From positions 63,071,041 through 63,135,040 of the forward strand of contig JAQMRL010000008.1 in NCBI GenBank assembly GCA_035578175.1: 64,000 nt of DNA. Direction: 5' to 3'. The notes under the pieces are model-generated. The model ran no database searches and was not told where the DNA came from. It saw nothing but the letters and a program-made list of their open reading frames with translations. Position 1 is the stretch's first letter, and each line of letters opens with the position of its first letter. This document shows positions 1-13,200 of this stretch, one piece after another. The translations under genes and the position numbers were made by a program. This DNA is from Catonia carolina (lineage: Eukaryota > Arthropoda > Insecta > Hemiptera > Achilidae).

Positions 1-1105
1 AGAAGGGAGCAACAATAAAAAAAGATTAAGAGATGAAGTTATAAATTGAACGGAAGGTTATAAGAGTATACGGAAAATATGTCACCATGAGATATTTTAA
101 CAATGCACTTCAAAAGTATGCCCACATTTTTTTTTGTTTAAAATTTTTTTTAGTTAGATTTAAATGTGTATATATACACAATATTTTTTAGTAGACTACA
201 TTAATGTATTGTATGTATTTGATTTAGGTGTTACAACACAGTTAAAAACATTGTAGTAAATGCTTTTGTAACAATGTATAATTTTTAGTCAAGACTCCAA
301 GTAACTTCGTAATTTGAAATTTCATTAATTCAAATTTTTTCAGCAGTCCCTTCGACTTACCAAGGTTTCACTATATAGGTATTTACTTACTTTTATAATT
401 TAACTAGTTTACTTAAAAGACGATGAACGGAAAATGAGAGTTTAGTTCAAAAGAGTTGGAGCAAGAGAAGTAGATTAGAAGGGCGTGGTTCCATGTGCCC
501 TGACTCATTACATGACGATATAGACTTGCTATCAACCCACTCTTTTACTTAATGCAGAGTTAATGAAATCTACTACTTCTATGAACATTTCTTTAGTGTT
601 TTTTTTTTCAGGCAACAAGGCTTTTGCTTGATTCGCAACAAAATGCATATTAGTAATATTGTCCAGATTTTAATATCTAAGATATTCACTAACATGAATA
701 AAGGCAGATGAGATAGCAGAGTATGGAACTGAAGAGACGGAAAAGAGGATGATGCCCAGCAAAGCAATGGAGGTGATTACCACAAAAAGGTAATCGTATG
801 GATAGAGAGGCTTGGCATTTGGGATACGAAAAACAGCATTAATAGCTCTGTACTTGCAAAAAAAGATCTTAACCTTAATTAATTATACACTTTATTCACA
901 TAAAATAAACTGTACTTCCACATGCACAGTTTACTAATATATTAAACTTTCACTTCTATTAAAGATAATGCTAATATTAAATCTCAATGAATTTTTTTTT
1001 AAATTAAAAAAAAAATGTTTACAAATTTACAGTTAATGATTAAAAATGATATTGATAAAAACAAAATTTCTGTATATTTAATATGCTTAAAAATAAATTA
1101 TTTAC
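1..1105. other. intron, AT-rich, no recognised feature
   Basis: Lies downstream of the last visible importin-7 exon. Only short low-complexity A and T runs are apparent, with no coding segment that extends the protein. Confidence 0.5.
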
Positions 1106-1251
1106 CTGTATAAGCTCTCTTAAGGCCATCAAAAAGTATTATAAGCGAAGGAACGATCTGGGAGGCACATTCATTAACAGCTATTGGCCTTTGAGGCGAC
1201 ATTGTTAATAATGTACAGAGACCAAGAACGCAAAGTTTTCTATCGTGTAGT
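1106..1251 (-). CDS. Ipo7: importin-7 coding exon 17 (residues 827-875), last in window
   Basis: Encodes [20 protein letters not shown] then [20 protein letters not shown] and DGLKRAYT, one base short of a codon at a GTAAAT donor. At least one further exon must lie left of the window. Nothing from 1 to 1105 continues the protein. Confidence 0.94.
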
Positions 1252-4200
1252 CTGGAAAAAAGTACATTTTAAAATTGTTATTCATTTTACAAACGCACAG
1301 TATTAAATTAAAATATATTTACAAACAAAACTTCACCAAACTTCAAATTTGGTTAACACAAAGTAGCTTTCACTTAAGTTAAATCAAAACATTAAATCAA
1401 ATCATAAATTTTTATAGGTTATGTTTATCTTACAAGCTCACAAAATAGTTGTGCTTACAGTTTACATAAAACTGGTAAGAAAGAATGCAGCTGCATTATT
1501 TAATCCAGTAATATGTGGTTTTTGAACAATAACATAAAATATATAGCTGCTTTCACAATTTAAATTTTATATACTTGATATGAAAGTAAAAGTGGATTCA
1601 AAAGTCTGTAAAACCATTAACAGTAACAGTTTTAACATTCCTTTAAATTTTTATAAATATAAAGGCTGCCTTTGCTTGAATCACAATAAAATGAAACACA
1701 GAAGACGATTTATCATTTACGACTATTAATGCACTTAGGTAAATTATATTGTTCAGTTTTTAATAAAAAAAAACATTCAACAAAATTGCAGCCACCTCAA
1801 AAATTAATCTAAATCATATATTATTTAAAATGCAAAATCTGGTCCAATGTATTTTAAAAGGAGATTCTGTTTGCCTTTAAATACTGAGTTCTACTTAACA
1901 GATTAAAAATAGTTTACAATTTAGTTTACTCTTTCAGCTGTAAAGACGGATTTAAGAAGTATTCTGCAAATATCTAAAGATGAAAATTGGTTAAACTTAG
2001 TAAGTAAACCATTCGTTGAAGAAATTAAGTTTATATTGAATTTTATGTAGCTTCACAGAGTTGTGAAATAAAATTTGTTTTTTTTTTTCAAAATCCTACT
2101 GTCTTAAAAATTGAAAACAAATGTAAATTGAGATTACATACAGTAGTATTGAACTAAAATTTCTGTATAAAAAAAATCCATTTCATGAGATGACGCATCT
2201 CATAGCTGGTGGCCATGAGATAAAGAATTGAATGAAATTGATTTTGTTTCCAAATTCCGTCTTTAATTTTTGACTCCTGTTTTTGGCCACTTCCGGTCAA
2301 AACCAGAACTTCAAAAAAACCCAATTCAAGCCAACTAACTTTTTGTGTAGATTACAAATTCGAAAAAGGTTTGTTGCTATATCTTGTAGTATACGACTGA
2401 TTTTTTTGACTAAGGTTTTGGGCCACTTCCAATTGAAACCAGAACTTCACACCCAATTAAGGCCCACTATTTTTTTTGTGTAGATTACGAATCTGAAAAC
2501 CATTTATTGCTATCTTTTGTAGTTTCTGACATCTAGGTGCGATGGACGGACTATGGAAAATGATAATGATATTTTTAAACACCGCCACAAAAAACTAAAC
2601 ATTCTAATGCATGGCACATTCTAATGTGAACTTTATACACAGTAGTAACAAATCTTTAAAACCGTAAGGTCAAAATCTCCTCTCATTACTAACTTAACAA
2701 CATCCAGTATAATTAAATTACCCTAAGAAGCAGTCGGTGTCTTGAATCCATTGTTTGATGAAATGTGACGTAATAGATTCAGTAGATGGTACAGAGAGCT
2801 GAAGCTTGTCCATTGTTTCAAATAATAATTGTGGATTGTAATAAAGTGCTGCTATAACGACTTGGAGGCACATTGTCCTTAATTCTGATGTTTTTACTTC
2901 ACGCATCAACCTCTGGAGTACTAATTCAACAAACGATGGGATACACTGGAAAATAAAATATAAACAAAACTTAAATTAAGCTTAAAATTAATTTCAATTT
3001 AGGCTTGTTATTAAAAAAAAACTTACACAAAAACCGGAACTTAAAATCTTAATCAGACAAACTTATTAGTCGTAAATAAATGAATACACATTATACTTTA
3101 AATATAAAATTTTTTATTAATAGGGAATTAGACGATAATGCTTCTGCACAAAATAAAAAAAGGAGGCTGACCAGACATATACTCGGTATGAACAAGGGAA
3201 ACTACGTAAAAATCGTGACCATGACGGCCACACTTATTACTTAATAAAACCACAACTAAATATTTGACTGATTTTCTTCGGACATTAAGTCACTTTCACA
3301 AGCAACCTCAACAAAACTTTGTAACAAAATAACAAAATCAATGAAATAATAGCTAATATAAAGAACCAATATACAAATACTGATCAGAAAACATTAACCA
3401 ATAAAAATATTACATAAAAACCACACACAAAATACAAAAACAACCATTACGACCTTTCAACAGTGGGTGAAGCCATTAAAGACATTAGAATAATGGGTAT
3501 GTAACATTTAAAAAAATTTTCATCTTTTATAATTCGCAAGAACTTTCAGTCATTTAGGAAATTTTCAAATTTTAAAGTAAAGAAACTACAAAATAGCAAA
3601 CAACAAAGAACAATTTACTTGTAATATGCAAATTTACTTAACATATATTTTTTTTATTTTAACCTTTGAACACCGGGAACCCACTTATTCAAAGTTTGAG
3701 TATTTGCGAGCTTTGAGTGGCTGACATGGAGTATTTATAAAGCTATCAGGGCGAATGATATCTCAAATTACACATACTGAAACATAGTCAAATTTGACAT
3801 AAAACACCATGTATTTACTATTGATAGTGCTTGCCACGGGTGAAATTTTCCAAACTGTTTTACACTAAACTGAAATTTTAGCACGTTACAGCCAAAAATA
3901 TGAAGTAGTACCATACCAATTTATGCGCACACGAATGTTTTGCGAGCTCTAGCGACTGTACAGCGTAACAGATTTTCATGTTTTTATATTCACAAAACCG
4001 TACGTATTTATAAGAAGCAGCTGTAATTTTTCCATAATTTTTTATCAGTAATGAACTTAGTTAAATGGATTCATTCGGGAGCATGTTTTGACATTTACAG
4101 TTCAGTTGGACAAAATGCGAAACGGTGCATGAGGGTTAAGACAAAATTTTTGCTGTACGCAGATCCTCTCCTATCACCACAATTTATAATAATGACAAAT

Positions 4201-7200
4201 CTTAACACTTCTAAAAATGTTTATACAGCTTAATATTAAAAATCAGTAGGTGAATACAAGTTATATAACAGTCCATTTGTGACCTACCTGATCAATATGT
4301 CCTTTACACTGAAGAATGATAACTTCTAATAATTTAGCTGCATGGCATTCTGGATCTTCACCAGCATCTCCAGAAAGAACCTGAAACAAAATTTACACTT
4401 GCTTTAGATACAATACACAGACCATTGAAAATTAATTCATTCATTGAAATTAATTCAAACTAATTTGTATAACAGATGGCAATATAATTAATTTTAGAGG
4501 CTGCAATGTGTATAATGTAGTCATATTCCTAACAAATGAGCTCAAATCCCATAATGTAATATTCGATAGAATATAATGACATAGAAGCATTTCAAACTAA
4601 AGTGAAATGTCAATGTTACAAGGACATTAGAGGTTCACCTCAAATTCATTCCTAGCAATACTTCAAGAGACAAGTTTTGAAGCTAGGTCCTTTTGAGTGA
4701 ATGTTAAAATAACTAACTTCACAGTGGTCGCCTCCGTAGCATAGTGGTAGCGCGCTGGCTTACCACACGAAAGTCCCAGGTTCAATTCCTAGCTAGGGTC
4801 TGGAAATTATAACAAGTCACAACCCAACGTTCCATGACCAAGCTGTTGATGCGACTTTAAATAAACTAAAAAAAAAATTCATAGTAATTTGAAGATCATA
4901 ACAGCAGCAGGACTTGAAAATTCAGGAGGTAATAGTCAACAAAATATGAAAATACAAATATTCGGGAACAAATTGTTAATAAAAATATCAAAGCTAATAT
5001 TGAGCAAGCAAGAATCATCTTCAATAAAATTATAAATGTACTATTCAATAGAGACTTTACATTGAGGTTAAGAATACAATTCACTTACAGCTTTGCACAT
5101 ATTAAACATTGCTAATAAATGATGTTCATTTGACAGGAATGCAGCAGTATCAACTGTAACAAAATTATGTAACGCAGGCATCATGTCAGTAAAATAATCG
5201 AAACCGTCTTTTTGGAATACCTGAAAAAAAAACGTTTCATATAAATACATTTTATACATAATGTGTTTGAAAACACACCAACAGATAATAAGCATATCTT
5301 TCTTCCTAAAAAAACGTATGATAGTAGACATGTTTTATGTCTAACTGTAAATACTATTATCAAAAAAGTGCAAAAAATAAATATGAAATTTGTTGAAATT
5401 TCTTTAATTTTAATAAAAAAATTCTCTTTAGCAATTAAATGTCTAACAAAGATTGTGTCTCTTAACCCCTTAATGGTTTATGACGAGACATCTCGCAACG
5501 TAAATGTCGTAGAAAAGTGCCCCTGATGAGATAACTCGCAACTGAATTTGTCTCGATTTATTCTGTTTTCTGTCGAAATATCTCGCCGTAACATTAAAAG
5601 TAGTTTATCTTATATCCGTAACTTTAATATTAGCGCTAGTAAAGGTTCCTTTCTATAGGTTAGATGACTCTTATGTTATTTGTTTGCGTCGTACTCTCCA
5701 AAGTGTTTACGAAAAGAAATTGTAAGCTATTCGATATTGTTCATAGTTTTTTAGTAGTAGGTTTCATTTCATACATAGTATTTAGTCCGGTATTTCAATT
5801 CCGTTTATTGTAGTAGGATTGTTTAGTATTTATTCGTAAGTGATGGCCGGTACCTCTTTTTTTTAAAAAAAATGATGATTTTGAGCATGGAAATTGATTT
5901 ATATGTCTTTATTCAGTCATATACAAAATTATGAAAAAAAAATTGAGCAGGATATGAACATTTTTGGCTAAAAAAGGAACCGTTAAGGGGTTAACTAACA
6001 GAAGTACTTGGCTAACTTTAGACTTGTTTAGATCATCTACAGCCAAAAGGCTGGTTTGAACCTCTAGACGCTTTACTAAATAAAACGAGGACTGAGGTGG
6101 TTTACCATTGCCTTTCTAACTGAGTGGGAAAATATGCTTATCAGCATGCCAGGCCATCTGAAAAGCATCTATAGTTACTGGAGTCACAAGTTTGCCTTAG
6201 TTTGCAAACAGGGAGAAAAGTAACAGTGCGCATGCGCCACTGCTTTAATTTCAGTACAACAAACACAACACCTTATACAATACCCAAAGCATATACATTT
6301 TATCGTAGAACCTTTTGTACGCTAATTGTACGAATATAACTGTTAGTTACCGTAAACAGAAATGTTAGTTTCTCGAAAACGTGGGCAGACTATTCACAGT
6401 GCTGAACGAAATCTAATATGCAGAGTAATAATGCTGTAAAATTCAAGCTAAACAAAACTGCCTTTCCTTGCCCCTTAACAAAAAACATGTGTGAGTGGTT
6501 AACTACTGTGATGTTTCTCTTTCCACAATTCGAAAATAAAAAATAAAATTAAAGATGTGAAGAAGCTTCAACAGATTTGTTGACACCTAGTAAAAAAGGA
6601 AACTATTAGGTAGATACTAGTGAGACTGATAGTGAAGAGGCCGGTGACAACATTAAAAAAAAAAACAGAAAATCACTAATTACCACTAAACTAAGCGTCA
6701 TACAAAAAAATGTTTGAAATAAAGTTGCAGATTTTTAAATTGTCTACAAATTTGACAATATATTTGCCCTAAATTGCATATTAAGGTTGCCATCTTTAAA
6801 AAACCATTTTTTTCTACGAGAGAACAGCCTTCCTAAGAATTTCAGCACACAGGCCCCCTTACCTACTTTGTAGATTATAAAAACTTAAGTAATTAAGGTG
6901 ATTTTTAAAAAATCATAAGAGCCGTTTTTGAGAAAATCGCAAAAAAGTGAAAAATGACACGAATAAACAACTACTTCCAGTTGACCGATTTTGATGAAAA
7001 TGTTTGTCGGTTCCTCTAGTAGTACTTAACATAAGTTTCAAGTTTCATCTTTGTATGACGTTCCATTCTTGAGATATTTTGTTCACACACAGACCAATCA
7101 CTAAAAACATGATTTTTTGGTTCAGGGGGTCTGAAAACATGTATATCCAGTAAAAACTCAATTTTGAAAACTCGACATTAAAACGATACTTTCCTTCCTT

Positions 7201-10200
7201 TCTTACATAGGCAAGAGAAAGTAAAAAGTATACAAAAATTCATGATAACAGATTATTCACGATATCAGCTTTCTGATGAATTTCTACAAGTTTTGAAAAC
7301 TGTTTTTCATGACACTGGAGGTAAGCTCTTTGAAAGTAACGACGAAGCGAAAAATGCTGTAGAATTTTGGCCATTATTTCTGGCAGGATGTTTCTTCGAG
7401 GAAGATTTGGATAAAATAATCACCTGCTATGATAAGGGTCTTTACATTGGTGGAAACTATGCTGAAAAATAGTTTAATGTATGTTCTTTCATGTAAAAAT
7501 GAGAAAAGACAACTTAAAAAAAATTGTTTGATTTTTTTAAAATGTACTTACATTCCATGTCTTGTAATAAAAGTTAACTACTAAACTAAAATTATCGCAG
7601 ATTTTACTTACTGTGTACATTAGTTCCAAAACTTTCCACATGTCGGGAGATATTGTTTTACTTGTTAAATCACAGACTAGAGACAATGCTTCCTCATAAA
7701 ATTCTGTAAAATATTAAATCAAGTATAAATTTTTTAATGTTAAACAGCATGACTCCGAAAGTACTGTGGTTACAAATGTATTAGCACTGAAAATCCTCCT
7801 CAATATTTTTGAATTTGTGTGCAAGTGTACATAATTCAATAGGCATTGCAAGCCTAGAAAATTATTTAAAACTTACATCTGAACTAGACAGTTTCTGGGA
7901 TTAACTGAATTATTCAAAGGGGATTTAACAATATGCTTTCTATAATTTTTTATTTCTGCTTTATGGTTTTTGATAAATTTTATGTTTTCCTTACATAAGG
8001 AACACAACACTTCAGATGTGTGATGAAATGCCATGAAATTTTGAACTTCAGAAAAAATTAACATCAAATGATTTGACGAAAAAATGTAGAAATACATTCA
8101 CAAATCCGACTAACAGTAGAAACAACAATTTTTAAAACAAAAATCTTACAAAACATTTACAGAATGCTGTTTGAAAGTGAGGAATAATTTGGAATGTATT
8201 TTCTTTCTTTGATCAATATAAATATCTTCATAACTGATAAAACAATTCCAGTTGGTGAAAAAATTCAACCTAATACTCATAATCTTGCGGCCTTTCGAAT
8301 ATCTAATTGTTATTTGCATAATAATTTTACAACATTAAAAACATTATAACAAATGTTTAAACGCTGGTAGAAAATTATAGTACTTGTATATACTAGGCGT
8401 ATTTTTAAAGTAAGTACCGTTTTGGAATTCCACCGCTGCAGCACTGCGGTCGGTAGCAGGCGCATGCGCGCTGTGTACCGCTATCTATTGGCAAGGTACA
8501 GACACCATTACTTAATCATTCGGCCGTGTTTAAGTTTGATGTTAGTATTTGAAATGTATTTTAAAAGTAAGTACCGTTTTGGAATTCCGCCGCTGCAGCA
8601 CTGCGGTCGGTAGCAGGCGCATGCGCGCTGTGTACCGCTATCTATTGGCAAGGTACAGACACCATTACTTAATCATTCGACCATGTTTAAGTTTGATGTT
8701 AGTATTTGAAATGTCTCCTCCAACTGAGAATCCCACCAACTGTGAAATGCGCTCTGTGATTTGTTTTCTTGTGCTTAAGACATACAATCCATCGTCAGAT
8801 CAGTGAAATGTATGGAGAAAACATGAGGGATGGGATGTTATGGAAATGGGTGAGTGCTGTTGAAGATGATCGTACGAATGTGCATTATGGGGAACGAAGT
8901 GGGCGACCTTCAGTCATTACTGAAGACTTGGTGCAGAAAGGTGATGAAAAAGTGAGAGACAACAGACACATAAGGATTTTGTCGTTATCTAATAAGTTTC
9001 CTATAGTGTCAAGAAGTGAGCTTTATGAAATTGTGACAGAACGTTTAAATTAACAAAAGTTATGCTCCCGCTGGGTTGCAGTGGTAGTCTGATCAGGTGG
9101 CAGATTTCTACGAGGATAGTATTCGAAAGCTGGTTATACGATACGAAAAGTGCCTTAATATTGGTGGGAATTATGTAGAAAAGCAGATAAAAATACCGGC
9201 TTTCATTTAAAAATAAAATTATAAAGAAAAGTCTAATTGTCTTCTTTTTATTTATAAATGGTACTTACTTTAAAAATACACCTCGTAAAATGGTTTGGTA
9301 TATGATTTCAATTAAATTCATTCATAAAAAGTTTTTCAAAAGCATTTATTTTTTTAAGTATTCAAATGGAACAAACATGGATGCAGATTGTTTTCCAGCA
9401 TAATAATAATAATATAAATAATATTGTCAGCTTACCCATCACGCTTTGAGAGAATATATGTCCAACGACATGTAAAACAATAGGCCGTAACTGTTCCATT
9501 ATTTCCGGTTGTTCCTCCATAACTGTTAACAGAGTTTCTATCGTATTTAAAAGACCCATAGCAGTTATAGCCTTCTCGTCACTTCCTTCATCAGTTTCCA
9601 AGACCTGGCTAAATGTTGTTGCCTGAAAAATTAAAATATTTATTCAGCAAGTCATCAGTTAAAGATAGTTTTTTGTTTATTATCTAGTTATCTAAACAGT
9701 TCTATATTTTTTTTTGTCATTAGTCTCGACTAATTTGAAGCAGTTTTCCAAGCTGTTTTTCTATCTTGCCCAAGCCATTTCGCATCTACATACCAGCAAC
9801 ACCTTACATATTTTCTTATTTGCTTTAAATATTCTAACCTTTGCCTTCCCCTACAATGCACTCCCTCAATATTGACCTCCACTACTGATAGAGGAATACC
9901 TGGATGTCTTAAGAAATGCCCCACTCACCTATCCCTTCTTCTGGTAAGATGTTTTCATATACTTCTTTCATCCACTCATCAAAGAACCTCTAAATTATTT
10001 GTTTTGTCCACCCACCTAATCTTTTAACTTTTTCCTGTAACCACATTTCCAAAGCTGCTATCCTTTCCTTTCTACAGCCCCTTTTACCCACATTTCACTC
10101 CCATATAATGCTAGACTCTAAACAAAGTGTTTTACAAAATTTTTCCTAATCTGTAAATCAATTTTTGTAGTCAGTAAGCTGTTTTTCATTTTAACGGCCC

Positions 10201-13200
10201 TTCAGCTTGAGCAATCCTACTTTTGATATCACTTGTGCTTCTACCATCTTTTGTTATTTTACTACCTAGATAGCAGAATTCCCCAACATCCTGTATGTTT
10301 TCATTGCCTATTTTTAAACTTCCCTTCTCTTCTAAACCACTCTTGCTACTGCACAACACTTTAATTTTGTTCTTATTAATTTTCATGAAGTAATCCTTTC
10401 TCATGATACATGTTCTAGATCTGACAATTCTATTCGTAAGTACAATTTAAAATAGTTCTGTTATTTATCACACGGTCAGCCAATTATATGACTGAAGCAT
10501 TTAAGAACAGACAAGATAAGGTGTAAAAGACACTAATTAGAGTTATCTCTACTGAGAGTAATGAATTTCATCATTATACATCCAGACCCTGTGGTGAATT
10601 AAGCAATGGTGTAATTTGCTGGGTGGAAAGCAGGTGCTTTTCAGAGGACCTGACAAGCTGATAAGCATACTTTTCCACTCAATGAAGAAGGCAAAGTAAA
10701 CCATCTCACTCTTCTTTTTACTTAGTGCCTCTCTACAGGTTCAAACCAGCCTTTCAGCTGATAACCTAAACAACTAGCATAGTGGACCCGTGCGAATAAA
10801 TTCACACAATGCTCTTGGGTTTCAAACCCCTAACATGAAAAGTTGATAACAAACTTTGTTCTTAGAAGAACGGTGAGTAATGACTAAAGCACAGTAGTAC
10901 GATAGTTTCGTCGCGAAAAGAACGGTTTTTACCTAAAATTTTAAATAAAACAACTTTACACAATGTCTAATACCACTGAGTCTGTTGTGAGACAACACAC
11001 AAGAGAGATGACAATCCTGTTTACTTATGGAATACGAGGTGTGGCTATTAAATAACAAGAATGACGTTAAAAACAATTTTATTTTTATTTTATACGTAAT
11101 CACTTATTGTCACCTTCAATATACACTCCTTCTCTATCCCTACAACGTTCCATTTTCCATTATTGGAAACAGTGCTGCAAGTCATCTTCTGTCAGCTTCT
11201 TCAGGATACGAGCCGCTCAAAAATGTTTAAAATGAAGCTTGCAAAAATGTTTGTACTGACACTTTGTACGCGATTGAAAACGACCCAAATTTTTTGGAAA
11301 CTGTAATAACATGTGATAAAATGTGGTTTTTTACTTATGATCCAGAAACTAAGCACCAATCCATGCACTGGAAGAGCCGAACTTCACAGAGAGCAAAAGA
11401 GCTCGAATGAGCAAGTCAAAATTTAAAGCAATGATGATTGTTTTTTTTATATCCATGGGATTGTGTACCTCCACTGGGTTCCTGAAGGTCAAGCAATTAA
11501 TCAATATTACTACCTTGAGGTACTTTGTAAACTACGTCAAAGAGTAAAGGAGAAACCGCCCCAAAATGTGGAAGGGCAAATCATGGGTTCTCCACCAAGA
11601 CAATGCGCCAGCTCATACCACGTTATCAGTCAAGAGGTTCCTAGCCAAGTCCAGCATCTCAGTGTTAGAACATCCACCTTATTCACCAGACCTTGCACCA
11701 TGTGACTTCTACCTGTTCCCTAAGGTAAAATCTGCATTAAAAGTGACAAGATTTGAGTCTGTGGAAGCTGTAAAAGAGAAAGCGGCAAGTGTCCTCAAGA
11801 AGCTGACAGAAGATTACTTCCAGCACAGTTTCCAACAATGGAAAATTTGCATGGAGTGTTGTAGGGATAGAGAAAGAGTGTTCATTAAAGGTGACAATAA
11901 GTGATTATGTATAAAATAAAAATGTTTACAACGTCAGTCTCGTTATTTAATAGCCACACCTCGTATAGCTATGGAGTAGTACTACTATGGAGGGGTATGT
12001 GAGAGGACCACATTACATTACGCTATATTACAGTTACATTAAACGAAATTTACTTTCATTTCGTAAAATAAAGCTCATATTATTAGCAAGAATTTGAAGT
12101 TTAGAACTTTTGGGCAAATCATTAAAGAATAATCTTTAAAACTATGTAAAAATAATAAAAATCTCTTGGTAGAACTCTGTATTTAGGCGTTAATACAATT
12201 CCCAATTAATTTACATTGAAAGCGATTTTGGGTTTAAAATATATCGATTTAAAATTAACACTAACATCTAAATGAACACTAACAAAATTTGTTTTAAAAC
12301 TCCCGGCAACAAAACCAATGTCACCGTAGCACTAACAAGGTCTGATTTAATGACTGTAGAACATTTAGTAATACTGCCATTGTGCCACAGTTCAAACAAA
12401 AGCTATAAAAAAGAACTATAGTCTATTCACAGAGTCTGAAGACACGCAGTAAACAAATGGATCACACAATTTTTTAGCAGTTGATTGATACCAAGGTCAA
12501 GGCCCAACATAACCAAGGTCTTTTAGCATACTTTTAACACCGGTCTTCGTTGCATTATCCCTAGCTTAATATAGAGCGAGTTATTTTTTAATGAAAATAG
12601 ATCATAGATCATAAAAATTTGTTAAATTTTTAAAAGGAAAGAAAGGAATTATTTTACGTAAGCGCAGTTCATTATCCAATAGCCAGCGTCAGTTAGGCAA
12701 CTGGCAGTACAAATATCACGTGAACAATGCATGTATTTGTTGATGCTTGTCTCTACTCTGTGAATTCAGTATAGGTATTTATTTGGATGTCCATTGGAGC
12801 CATGTGGCACAAAAATATTAATAAAAACATTTTAGAATGCTTTTTACAAAGCAGAAATAATTTAAATTGTAAACAATTAGATCATTATCTCTTATTTATA
12901 AGTAATGAGTAACAACTTTTCTACTTCTAATCACTTGAAACACAACTTTTTAAACTACTTCTTCTTCTTCTTTATCTCTCCCTTCTGCCTCTCAGCGTCG
13001 GGCACTTTTTTTTTTTTAAACTACAAGAATGATTTTATAAGATGCTTACCAAATGTTGACAAATTTCTACTGCGATTGGCATTAACTGAGCGTTATATGT
13101 GGTAACTATTTTTTGCATAACACTAGTTAAATCGTCATTTTCAGTCTCACGAATAATCCCTAATAACTCCATTGTAATCTGCTTAATCTGTAACAAAATT

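Noticed and set aside
4727..4800. Functional tRNA gene
   Set aside because: A- and B-box sequences are present, but arms do not pair into a cloverleaf and the sequence recurs as a SINE with an A-rich tail.
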